A DNA stretch of 64,000 bases from an uncultured Negativicutes bacterium (GTDB lineage Bacteria > Bacillota > Negativicutes > Veillonellales > Megasphaeraceae), in the NCBI GenBank assembly GCA_900752195.1, contig CAADUJ010000006.1, positions 62,001-126,000 on the forward strand, read 5' to 3'. Positions within the stretch are counted from its first letter, which is position 1. Each line of letters opens with the position of its first letter. The notes beneath the pieces were generated by a model that saw only the letters and a list, made by a program, of their open reading frames with translations, searched no databases and was not told the origin of the DNA. Below, piece after piece: positions 35,931-44,322 of the stretch. The position numbers and the translations under genes were made by a program.

Positions 35931-36863
35931 TCATTTATGCACGCCAACGCGGAGCTTAGCACTACGAGCTCGTGGATTGTGTTCCAATTCTTCGTCACTC
36001 GGGATGATAGGCTTACGCTGTACCTTCAATACAGCATGATGATGACACGTACATACGGGCATGTCCGGTGGACAAATACAATCCGTTGCCAAAAGCTTTA
36101 AAGTCTGCTTTACGATTCTGTCTTCAAGGGAATGAAACGTAATGACACATATCCTCCCACCCGGTTTTAAGCGATTTGCTGCCCTTTCAATAGCATTACG
36201 CAAAATGCCAAGTTCATCATTTACTTCTATGCGGATAGCCTGAAAGGTCCGCTTTGCCGGATGAGGGCCTTCTTTGCGTGCGCCAGCAGGAATCGCTTCC
36301 TTAATGACTCGCACGAGGTCTTCTGTCCGTTCAATAGGCTTTTCCTTGCGATCTTGTACGATGAACTGAGCAATACGTTTTGCCCAGCGTTCCTCACCAT
36401 AGTCCTTTATGATGCGATACAAGTCTCCTTCAGAATAGCCATTGACGACATCGTAGGCACTTTTCTTACGAGATTGATCCATGCGCATGTCCAGGGGGCC
36501 GTCATGCATATACGAAAATCCTCGTTCTGCCGTATCGAGCTGATAACTCGATACACCTAAATCGAACATGCATCCGTCTATCTGTGGAATTTCAAGGGCA
36601 TTCAGGACGTCAGCGATATATTGAAAATTACGTTGTACCGCCTTGAACTGACAAGGTACTCCTTTCAGTCGCTCTGATGCCGCTTCAATAGCGTCATGAT
36701 CCTGGTCAAGACCAATAATCAGTCCATCCGGGGCCAAGCGCTCAGCCAGCGCCCGGGAATGGCCACCACCGCCTAGTGTACAGTCTACATAGATTCCATG
36801 GGGATTGCCCATCACATGTTCTATTGTCTCATTGCGCAAGACGCTGACATGATGAAATTCCAT
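35931..36863 (-). CDS. rsmH: 16S rRNA (cytosine1402-N4)-methyltransferase
   Basis: 310 residues. SAM-binding DCTLGGGGHSRALAERL (about 27-43), MFDLGVSSYQLD, the long helical insertion and VITFHSLEDRIVKQ, plus the C-terminal NPRARSAKLRVG, identify RsmH (MraW). It methylates C1402 of 16S rRNA. Second gene of the dcw cluster, ten bases after mraZ. Confidence 0.97.
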   Translation of the reverse strand: MEFHHVSVLRNETIEHVMGNPHGIYVDCTLGGGGHSRALAERLAPDGLIIGLDQDHDAIEAASERLKGVPCQFKAVQRNFQYIADVLNALEIPQIDGCMFDLGVSSYQLDTAERGFSYMHDGPLDMRMDQSRKKSAYDVVNGYSEGDLYRIIKDYGEERWAKRIAQFIVQDRKEKPIERTEDLVRVIKEAIPAGARKEGPHPAKRTFQAIRIEVNDELGILRNAIERAANRLKPGGRICVITFHSLEDRIVKQTLKLLATDCICPPDMPVCTCHHHAVLKVQRKPIIPSDEELEHNPRARSAKLRVGVHK

Positions 36864-36872
36864 CGATTACTC

Positions 36873-37310
36873 CTATATGTCAATATCCATATCTTCTAAA
36901 CTTTCAGCAATTTCTTCCATAGCAGGTACGGTCTTGGCCGCATAGTCTTCATACGCTTCCTTGTCCCAGATTTCAATGGCATCGCCTGTACCGATGACAG
37001 TGACTTCCTTTCCAAGCTTGGCATATTCGCGGAGGGGACTGGGAATGAGAATACGGCCAGTACGATCGAATTCCAATTCGGCAGCACTGCCAAAGAGGAA
37101 CCGTTTAAAAGCACGAACTTTTTCTTTACTTGTCCGAAGCTTTTTCATCTTCTCTGCCAACGTATTCCATGCATCTACGGTATATACGGAAAGGCAGCCT
37201 TCGAGACCACGGGTGACGATACAGCTAGTACCTAATTCTTCGCGAAATTTTGCCGGCAGAATGACCCGTCCTTTCGCGTCGATAGAATGTGAAAACTCTC
37301 CCATGAACAT
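36873..37310 (-). CDS. mraZ: Transcriptional regulator MraZ
   Basis: 145 residues with two SpoVT/AbrB-like swapped-hairpin halves: GEFSHSIDAKGRVILPAKFREEL at the start and ELEFDRTGRILIPSPLREYAKLG in the second half. MraZ binds TG-rich direct repeats in its own promoter and tunes the dcw operon. The ATG at 37308-37310 is nine bases after AAAGGAGG. First gene of the cluster; a candidate set of binding repeats lies just upstream. Confidence 0.96.
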   Translation of the reverse strand: MFMGEFSHSIDAKGRVILPAKFREELGTSCIVTRGLEGCLSVYTVDAWNTLAEKMKKLRTSKEKVRAFKRFLFGSAAELEFDRTGRILIPSPLREYAKLGKEVTVIGTGDAIEIWDKEAYEDYAAKTVPAMEEIAESLEDMDIDI

Positions 37311-37332
37311 CGATGACCGCCTCCTTTCTTAT

Positions 37333-37383
37333 ATATCTATCACTTTTTACCACATTTTACCATAAAATGGCACTTAGTGACAA
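37333..37383 (-). promoter_or_regulatory. mraZ promoter with four MraZ-box-like repeats
   Basis: On the minus strand: TTGTCA (37378-37383), 18 bases, TAAAAT (37354-37359). Four units in exact ten-base register overlap it: TGCCATTTTA (37372-37363), TGGTAAAATG (37362-37353), TGGTAAAAAG (37352-37343), TGATAGATAT (37342-37333). MraZ operators are known as short TG-rich repeats at ten-base spacing, so this is probably the autoregulatory site. Confidence 0.7.
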
Positions 37384-37411
37384 CAACAATGCATAAAATA
37401 TGGAGGGATGA

Positions 37412-37443
37412 CAAAAAAATCACCGCAGAAAAGCTGCGGTGAT
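37412..37443 (-). terminator. Intrinsic terminator after gluQ
   Basis: Perfect stem ATCACCGCA (37419-37427) / TGCGGTGAT (37435-37443), followed by seven T on the minus strand. Confidence 0.88.
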
Positions 37444-37465
37444 TACAAATATACATATTAACTTT

Positions 37466-38443
37466 TCAAATACAATGTATATCCTGACCTTTTCTCAAAG
37501 AATCTAAATCACTGTTACGTACGATGATAGCCGCATCAGTGAGTTTTTTTAAGTCGCATGAAGCTATTAGTTCTGCACGATTTAAGTATGCAAAATCCGT
37601 AATCAACCCTCCGGCATAAGCCAAATAGCTTAAAATGCCGTCAGCCCTTGCCCCAGACTCCCTGAGCTGCCGTATGGTAATGCCTTCCTGCCGCTTAGAC
37701 AAGCGGTTTCCCATCTCATCGACGACCATGGGAACATGGCAATAGTGGGGGCTTGTCCCACCAAAAAGATGGATAAGCCAAATTTGTTGTTCCGTCGATG
37801 ACAGGAGGTCACACCCTCTGACGACATGGGTAATCCCCATACGCCAGTCATCCACACTGACTGCAAGCTGATACGCATACAATCCATCAGCCCGCCGAAC
37901 AACAAAATCACCACACACATCGGTGAGCCAGCCTGTACGGCTTCCCATTACATCATCAGTAAAAGAAATGCATGTATGGGGTACATGCACACGCCATGAC
38001 GGTTTCTTCGTTTCCTTCGATTGTTCTTTCTCACTCAACCCGTAACAATGACCATCATAGATGACATGTTCGCCCCTATGGGGAGCTCCGATAGCTTGAA
38101 GCCGCGCACGCGAACAATAACAAGGATATAGAAGACCTTTCTCACGAAGGTATGCCAACGCCTTTTCATAGATGTCATAGCGCTCTTGCTGCGTATAAGG
38201 GCCATAATCTCCAGGCTTGTCCGGCCCTTCATCCCAATCGAGGCCAAGCCATGCAAGGTCTTCCATGAGAGCCTTGGCATAAACCGGTTTAGACCGCTGC
38301 TCATCAATATCTTCCATACGCAATACCAGTGTACCACCCTGTTGTCGCACCTGAAGCCACGAAACGAAAGCTGACCAGACATTACCGAGATGGATATATC
38401 CTGTCGGGCTCGGCGCAAAGCGGCCACGCATATGCCGTTCCAT
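37466..38443 (-). CDS. gluQ: Glutamyl-Q tRNA(Asp) synthetase (GluQRS)
   Basis: 325 residues: a class I glutamyl-tRNA synthetase catalytic core without the anticodon-binding domain. RFAPSPTGYIHLGN is the HIGH region. PCYCSRARL and YDGHC supply the zinc ligands typical of GluQRS, and RLSKRQEG replaces KMSKS. It puts glutamate on queuosine-34 of tRNA-Asp. The ATG at 38441-38443 overlaps the stop of the M16 peptidase gene by one base; a TTG one codon earlier is an alternative. A strong terminator follows. Confidence 0.9.
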   Translation of the reverse strand: MERHMRGRFAPSPTGYIHLGNVWSAFVSWLQVRQQGGTLVLRMEDIDEQRSKPVYAKALMEDLAWLGLDWDEGPDKPGDYGPYTQQERYDIYEKALAYLREKGLLYPCYCSRARLQAIGAPHRGEHVIYDGHCYGLSEKEQSKETKKPSWRVHVPHTCISFTDDVMGSRTGWLTDVCGDFVVRRADGLYAYQLAVSVDDWRMGITHVVRGCDLLSSTEQQIWLIHLFGGTSPHYCHVPMVVDEMGNRLSKRQEGITIRQLRESGARADGILSYLAYAGGLITDFAYLNRAELIASCDLKKLTDAAIIVRNSDLDSLRKGQDIHCI

Positions 38444-41364
38444 CAATTCGGAAGGGATACGACTTCATCAAAGAGGTCTTCGTCAGCACGGATTTTCCCT
38501 TCGCCGCCCATGACACAAAGGTGATTGTCTTCCATGACAGCGCGAATCATAGGTGCAAGGTTACGAATATCCTCTACCGTCGTTTCCAGAAGGGCTTTGC
38601 GGTTTTTCCGGGCCAATTCCTGTGTCGTACCTGAGAAATAACGCGTCATCGCCTTGGGGCCACGCAATGTCGGCGTCAAAGGGATGTCGATACGGCTGAG
38701 CGTACCGATGATGTACTTCGTCATTTCCCGTTCCGATACATCGAAATGTTCCAGATAGTCTGCCAAGGCATCATAGGCTTCGACGCTACTCTTTAGATTA
38801 GGATCGCGGTACGAGCAAAATACCATGTCGCCATTGTTGTAAAAACGGGTAAATGCACCATAGGCACCACCTTGAACGCGAATTTTCGTCCACAAGTACC
38901 CATACTGAAGAATCGTATCCAGCACCAGGAGACTTCCTGTATAGTCATAGCCATGGTCGCGGAAATTACCACCTTTGGCGACGTACTGGACCTTGCCGCT
39001 AGTCATAATACCTTCGTTCTTCCCTTGGACTGGGAACTGGCACAGTTCTTTCGATGCCACTCCTTCTGGCAGCGCTTTGGTCCATTGTTGAAGAGCTGCA
39101 GCAGCCTCGTTGAAATCTTCTTGACTTGCTGTGATTTCAATAGTCATCTTCGCTCTTGAAAAGACGTTTTCCATGACCGATGCCAGACGTTGTGCCGTAT
39201 CCTTTGGATTTTCACGGATTTGTTTTGCAAGGGCACTGACAAACTGATAATTCGTAAATTCACCAGCATCACAGAACTGTTCTACAGGAGATACATAGGA
39301 CAATACCCGGTGCATGACAAGCGTATGGCCACGGCGGAAAGCATCCATATCCCAGCTAGCCTTTGTTTCTTCAATCAATTCGATAAGCCGTCCCGTATCG
39401 GTAAATACCGTATCCATCGTAATTTCACGAAGAAGGTCTGCCAAGGTACGGATATTCTTGCTGAGCGCCTTCGCCTTGATTCGAAATACAGGCATATACT
39501 CTTTGTTCGAATCAAAACGGGAGAATGCCGATACGCTATACGAAATACCGCCGGTATAGAGATCGACGAGGGCCGACAATTCACCATAACTATGTTCTTT
39601 CGTATTTACATCGCCGAGAATATCGCTTAAGAGATATATATACGAAATGTCTTCCGGTGTAAAGCCGTGAAGATCAAAGTAGGCATTGACATACGTAATG
39701 CCGTTGGTCACATCGGGGACAAAGCACGTTGTCACACCGCAATCTTGGGATTCATCCATGACAATATCATCCGGTTCCGTTTTCAAGTCCTTGCGGGATA
39801 ATGTCGGTATAGAAAGGAGCGCTTCTGCCGTATCCGGTGTAGCCTGTCTCTTCTTCAGCGCCTTCGTAGCTTCTACGATTGCCGCGATTTCGTCGTCTGA
39901 CAAGGTTTCCTTGTATGCAGCCAGACGTTGTGCCAATTCGTGATCGTGTTTTTCCGTCAGGCCCGGTTCCGGTACGAGCGTAATGAGAGCATAGTATTCA
40001 TTATCTAAGATGTACTTTTGGATCAACCCTTCAAAATAGCCTGTATCGATGCCCTTGCGAAGAACGTTAAGCGAATCTTCATACCGCAGCGATGCCAAGG
40101 GATCCATGTCATAAAGCCACGTATCCATACAACGGATCCCGTAAATAAGTCCCTTCGGCCGATCAGCAAAATCGGCTTCACGCAAAGTAAATTCCGTTCG
40201 GTTCAATGCGCCACGAAGAGCCGTTTTATCGATACCATTCGTTACCATATCCCCTAAAACACGGCGTACGACAGGCATGATTTTATCCTGTTCCCCTTCA
40301 TCGGAACCATTGATAGAAAGAACCCACAAAGGCTGTAAGATACCGTCCTGGAAATCTCCAGATACATCCTTGCCGACACCGGCGTCGACGAGGGCTTTCT
40401 TTAAGGGTGCAGCAGGCGATTGGAGCAAGACATATGTCAGGACCTTAAAGGCCAGCGCTATTGTCGTATCCAGAGCATCATCAATGACATACGTCAAGGA
40501 ATGGAGAGATTTATGTTCCGTTCCTTCACCAGATGCAATGCCATAGGGATAGGTCTTTACGATACTCCCCGTTGGCATCTGGCGGCCAATGGCAGAATCT
40601 ATAGATTCCTTTTTAAACTGACTTAGATATTCACTATCGATAAATTGTAACGTATCATCGATGTCAAGATTGCCATACAGATATATATAGCTGTTCGAGG
40701 GATGATAATAGGTCTTGTAAAATTGAATGAATTGTTCCTGTGTCAGTTGGGGAATGTCATCAGGATCGCCACCTGATTCTACGCCATACGTCGTATGGGG
40801 GAACAAATTTTCCATGGTGCGCCGTTCTAAAAGGGCATCAGGTGAAGAAAAGACACCTTTCATTTCATTGTATACGACACCGCTATACGCCAGGGGATCT
40901 TCAGGCGACGTCATTTCATAATGCCAGCCTTCCTGCATAAGTACCTGTGGGTCTTTGAGCATATTCGGGAAGAATACAGCATCTAAATACACGTCCATGA
41001 GATTCTTGAAATCCTTATCGTTGCAGCTGGCAACGGGATACATCGTTTTATCGGGAAACGTCATGGCATTGAGGAACGTATTCAACGATCCTTTGACGAG
41101 TTCGACGAAAGGTTCCTTCAAAGGGAACTTTCGGGATCCACACAGTGTAGAATGTTCACAAATATGAGGGACACCCGTACTATCAGACGGCGTCGTCCGG
41201 AAAGAAATGGAAAAGACTTTATTTTCGTCTTCGTTCTGTATATATAACACGCGGGCGCCTGACTGGATATGTTCCAGCTCATATGCCCAACTATGTAATT
41301 CTTCTACGTATTCAGCGCGCTTTACGCAAAACCCATGATACGTCTGGGAAACAGTTAATGTCAT
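38443..41364 (-). CDS. Zinc peptidase of family M16C (PreP-like insulinase)
   Basis: 973 residues from the ATG at 41362-41364 (AAGGAGG six bases upstream); an ATG at 41385 overlapping the gph stop lacks one. The inverted zinc motif HICEH is near residue 70, followed by STLCGSRKFPLKEPFVELVKGS and the M16C_associated region in the middle. There is no signal peptide, so it should be cytoplasmic. Relatives degrade oligopeptides within a closed two-half chamber. Translationally coupled to gluQ and directly after gph, but no common pathway is evident. Confidence 0.92.
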   Translation of the reverse strand: MTLTVSQTYHGFCVKRAEYVEELHSWAYELEHIQSGARVLYIQNEDENKVFSISFRTTPSDSTGVPHICEHSTLCGSRKFPLKEPFVELVKGSLNTFLNAMTFPDKTMYPVASCNDKDFKNLMDVYLDAVFFPNMLKDPQVLMQEGWHYEMTSPEDPLAYSGVVYNEMKGVFSSPDALLERRTMENLFPHTTYGVESGGDPDDIPQLTQEQFIQFYKTYYHPSNSYIYLYGNLDIDDTLQFIDSEYLSQFKKESIDSAIGRQMPTGSIVKTYPYGIASGEGTEHKSLHSLTYVIDDALDTTIALAFKVLTYVLLQSPAAPLKKALVDAGVGKDVSGDFQDGILQPLWVLSINGSDEGEQDKIMPVVRRVLGDMVTNGIDKTALRGALNRTEFTLREADFADRPKGLIYGIRCMDTWLYDMDPLASLRYEDSLNVLRKGIDTGYFEGLIQKYILDNEYYALITLVPEPGLTEKHDHELAQRLAAYKETLSDDEIAAIVEATKALKKRQATPDTAEALLSIPTLSRKDLKTEPDDIVMDESQDCGVTTCFVPDVTNGITYVNAYFDLHGFTPEDISYIYLLSDILGDVNTKEHSYGELSALVDLYTGGISYSVSAFSRFDSNKEYMPVFRIKAKALSKNIRTLADLLREITMDTVFTDTGRLIELIEETKASWDMDAFRRGHTLVMHRVLSYVSPVEQFCDAGEFTNYQFVSALAKQIRENPKDTAQRLASVMENVFSRAKMTIEITASQEDFNEAAAALQQWTKALPEGVASKELCQFPVQGKNEGIMTSGKVQYVAKGGNFRDHGYDYTGSLLVLDTILQYGYLWTKIRVQGGAYGAFTRFYNNGDMVFCSYRDPNLKSSVEAYDALADYLEHFDVSEREMTKYIIGTLSRIDIPLTPTLRGPKAMTRYFSGTTQELARKNRKALLETTVEDIRNLAPMIRAVMEDNHLCVMGGEGKIRADEDLFDEVVSLPN

Positions 41365-41381
41365 AAGTGAACCTCCTTGAC

Positions 41382-42029
41382 TCATGTATGTAATATGATA
41401 TGAAGTAGCGTCTCTACATCGGTAGCAACGAAATCAGCCGGGCAAGCAGCCCGTTCTTCTTCTGATCCATAGCCAAATGTGACGACCGCAACGGCAAGAC
41501 CTTTCTCCCGGGCGCCGACGACATCGTATTTCCGATCGCCTACCATGAGGATGTTTTCCCTTGGCACTGGACCTATGCGACGCAATACGTCTTCGATGAT
41601 AAGGGCCTTTGTTTCTTTACCACCCAACTGACTTCCCGCGATGTATTCCATATACGGAGTAATGCCGAATTTATCGCAAATGGAACGAGCATGGATGACA
41701 GGCTTTGATGTAGCCACATACGATTTTACGCCCTTTTCCCTAAGCGTCTTTAACATGGGAAGAATCCCTGGAAAGGGTCGGTTTTCAAAAAGTCCGACTG
41801 TGGCATAACGCTCCTGGAAGAGGCTGTACAATGTACGTGCCTTTTCTTCGGAAAACCCATACACTTCTGTAAAGGTCGTCATAAGGGGCGGGCCTACGAC
41901 GACATGCTGATCCAGTCGTCCCGTCGTGGTTTCGCCCATCTTCTCTAACCCATAGGCAACGGATTTGATGATACCTTCTTTAGAATCTGTAAGGGTTCCA
42001 TCTAAATCAAATAAGACATGTGAAAACAT
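41382..42029 (-). CDS. HAD-family phosphatase (phosphoglycolate phosphatase-like)
   Basis: 215 residues, HAD subfamily IA. Motif I FDLDGTLTDSKEGI (residues 6-19), the threonine/serine motif II YVATSKP, and motif IV MVGDRKYDVVGAREKGL are visible, with an alpha-helical cap. Similar to Gph/PpaX; the substrate is not certain. Head of a three-gene run gph - M16 peptidase - gluQ, with TTAGGAGG before the ATG. Confidence 0.88.
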   Translation of the reverse strand: MFSHVLFDLDGTLTDSKEGIIKSVAYGLEKMGETTTGRLDQHVVVGPPLMTTFTEVYGFSEEKARTLYSLFQERYATVGLFENRPFPGILPMLKTLREKGVKSYVATSKPVIHARSICDKFGITPYMEYIAGSQLGGKETKALIIEDVLRRIGPVPRENILMVGDRKYDVVGAREKGLAVAVVTFGYGSEEERAACPADFVATDVETLLHIILHT

Positions 42030-42109
42030 AGGGCCTCCTAAACGCTACAATATTTATCTACTTTTAGACACGACTATATTCTATCACAAAGAAAGGACTC
42101 TGTCACAAA

Positions 42110-42146
42110 GAAAAACCTCGTGATAGAGCCCTCAATAAAAAACGAG
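42110..42146 (-). terminator. Probable intrinsic terminator after the DUF362 gene
   Basis: Stem CTCGT (42117-42121) / ACGAG (42142-42146), with inner pairing GAG/CTC, followed by GTTTTT on the minus strand. Less perfect than others in the window. Confidence 0.5.
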
Positions 42147-42152
42147 ACGTCT

Positions 42153-43281
42153 TTATTTAATAACGATCAATTCATAGTTTCGCGTACCGAGACCAATTTT
42201 TTGTGCATGGACAAGTGTTTCATCCCAGTTGACACGCGGATTGTTGTCAAGAAAATGATCATGATGACAGTTCCAATCAGGTTTTGCCAGATTGTCTGCG
42301 AGCTGACTATTGGGAAGCGGCGTTTCCTTCTGGCAGGCATCGACGCAAGCCTGATCTATTGCAACGGGATCAAAGGATGCGAACATGCCAATATTCGGCA
42401 AGATAGGCGCATCATTTTCACCATGGCAATCACAGTTTGGTGAAATATCCATAGCCATATTGATATGGAAGCACGGCCGATCCTGACAGACAGCCTGCGC
42501 ATATTCCGCCATCTTACGGTCCAGCTTATCACTGGCATCCCAATCGACGGTTTCAATGGCATCAAAGGCACAGGCGCCAATGCAACGGCCACAACCCTTA
42601 CACAGTTCTTCATCGATATGAGCCTTATTATTATCACCATATGTAATGGCATCAGAGCCACATTCCTTGGCGCAACGGTGACAACCTTTGCACAGCTCTT
42701 CATTGACAGCAGGCTTACCAGATGAATGTTGTTCCATCTTGCCGGCACGACTGCCGCATCCCATACCGATATTCTTGATAGCGCCACCAAAGCCTGTCAT
42801 TTCATGACCTTTAAAATGAGCCAGGCTGACGACAATATCCGCATCCATGATAGCTCGGCCAATTTTGGCCTTTTCCACGTATTCGCCGTTCTTGACTGGT
42901 ACTTCCACTTCGTCAGTACCCCGCAGGCCATCGCCGATAATAATCTGGCAGCCTGTCGTAATCGTGTTATATCCGTTTAAATTGGCACAATCCATGTGTT
43001 CCAACGCATGCTTGCGACTGCCAGGATACAACGTGTTACAATCAGTAATAAAAGGACGTCCCCCCCAATTCCTTCACCAAATCGGCAACAGCTTTTACGT
43101 ACTGCGGACGAATAGAAGCGAGGCAACCGAGTTCGCCAAAATGCATCTTAATGGCAACGAACTTACCTTTCATATCGATTGTATCAATGCCAGCGCGCCG
43201 ACAAAGCTTCTGTAACTTTTGCAAGTTATTCGTGCCTACGGGACATCGAAAATCCGTAAAATACACCTTTGCTTTTTCCAT
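42153..43281 (-). pseudogene. DUF362 double-4Fe-4S protein split by a frameshift
   Basis: Two frames together give one DUF362 protein. The first part starts at the ATG 43279-43281 (GGGAGG upstream; MEKAKVYFTDF) and runs to LVKELGG. The second frame continues as RPFITDCNTLYPGSRKH to the stop at 42153. The shift lies in a run of seven G on the minus strand (43060-43066); six would restore the frame. The C-terminal half has two ferredoxin motifs, CKGCHRCAKEC and CKGCGRCIGAC. As written, the first frame stops after the G run and the rest has only an internal ATG. Function of the family is unclear, presumably electron transfer. It may be a sequencing error or a real, possibly reversible, mutation. 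Confidence 0.82.
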
Positions 43282-43321
43282 ACTATTTCCTCCCTCTAAA
43301 AAGAAAAGATACATTTTGTTT

Positions 43322-43352
43322 ATTATAGCACTTAGAGTTAGCTATAAGTCAA
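43322..43352 (-). promoter_or_regulatory. Promoter of the DUF362 gene
   Basis: Minus-strand TTGACT (43347-43352), 19 bases, TATAAT (43322-43327) with an extended TGC before the -10. Confidence 0.55.
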
Positions 43353-43438
43353 CTATTGTGCGGGAGAGCTCTTCGACTAGTTTTGGGGCAATCTGCACCT
43401 TGCCCATATTTAACGTCGCAGCCATGGAACAAGCCTTG

Positions 43439-44290
43439 TCATATTCTCTTTTTCTTGATTTCGCTCCGCATTTTCTTCATGTTTTCCTGGAAGACCTGAT
43501 GCTGGTTCATGGCCATCTTCGTATAGAGAATATCGCCGATTGCCATGTGGATAAGTCTTGATGCGCCGGCTTCGGACGTATATTTTACTTCCCGTCCCAT
43601 GCCATAAAGGGTAATATCGGCCATCTTCGACAATGGAGAATTGGCATGGCTCGTAATGACGATGATCTTTGCACCCGAGTCTTTTGCCGCACGTATGGAT
43701 TCGATTAATTCCTGTGTCGCCCCGCTGTGTGAAATGGCAATAAAGACATCCCGTTCATCAGCCAGCGCCGCATAGGTCACTTGCATATGGGAATCAGCAC
43801 AGTCGAGAACAGAAAAACCAAGGCGAACGAAACGAACCGCAAAATCGCGGCACACCGTAGCAGAATTACCGAAGCCGTAGATATAAATCCGCCGACCTGC
43901 TTCGATGAGGCCACACGCCTTGTCGACAGCATCATAATCGAGTAGCTTCAGCGTATCTGTAAGCCCTTCGGTCAAATTTTTAAAGAGTTTTCCTGCTACC
44001 ATTCCTGTCGTATCATCGGCTTCAATATCGCGGAACAAATCTGTACCAGCTGAAATGCTCGGTGCCAGCTGAAATTTTAATTCCTTAAGTCCTGTGCAGC
44101 CCAATTTCTTACAAAACCGATGGACCGTGATTTCTGAACTTTGCGTAGCAACAGCTATGTCAGACACTGTAAGGTCTCGAATCGTTTCGCTGTTCATAGC
44201 CAGATAATCAGCAATACGGCGCTCCGATTTTGTCAGACCGCCGTATGCGCTGCGCAGGACGGGAAAGTTCTGAATATCATCAAAACTCAT
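43439..44290 (-). CDS. RpiR-family transcriptional regulator
   Basis: 283 residues: N-terminal HTH_6 domain (about 1-80; SERRIADYLAMNSETIRDLTVSDIA...ITVHRFCKKLG) and C-terminal SIS sugar-phosphate-binding domain (about 120-260; IYIYGFGNSATVCRDF, AISHSGATQELIESIRAAKDSGA). It is last in the gntK-gnd-gntP run, so it probably controls gluconate use with 6-phosphogluconate or a related sugar phosphate as the signal (inference). GTAGGAGG precedes the ATG. Confidence 0.92.
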   Translation of the reverse strand: MSFDDIQNFPVLRSAYGGLTKSERRIADYLAMNSETIRDLTVSDIAVATQSSEITVHRFCKKLGCTGLKELKFQLAPSISAGTDLFRDIEADDTTGMVAGKLFKNLTEGLTDTLKLLDYDAVDKACGLIEAGRRIYIYGFGNSATVCRDFAVRFVRLGFSVLDCADSHMQVTYAALADERDVFIAISHSGATQELIESIRAAKDSGAKIIVITSHANSPLSKMADITLYGMGREVKYTSEAGASRLIHMAIGDILYTKMAMNQHQVFQENMKKMRSEIKKKRI

Positions 44291-44322
44291 GACGTTTCCC
44301 TCCTACTCACTATACAAGTATA

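Noticed and set aside
43060..43066. Programmed frameshift in the DUF362 gene
   Set aside because: Restoring the frame needs +1 (skip one G) at a plain G run; no slippery -1 heptamer plus pseudoknot or stop-codon +1 signal is evident, so an indel is simpler.
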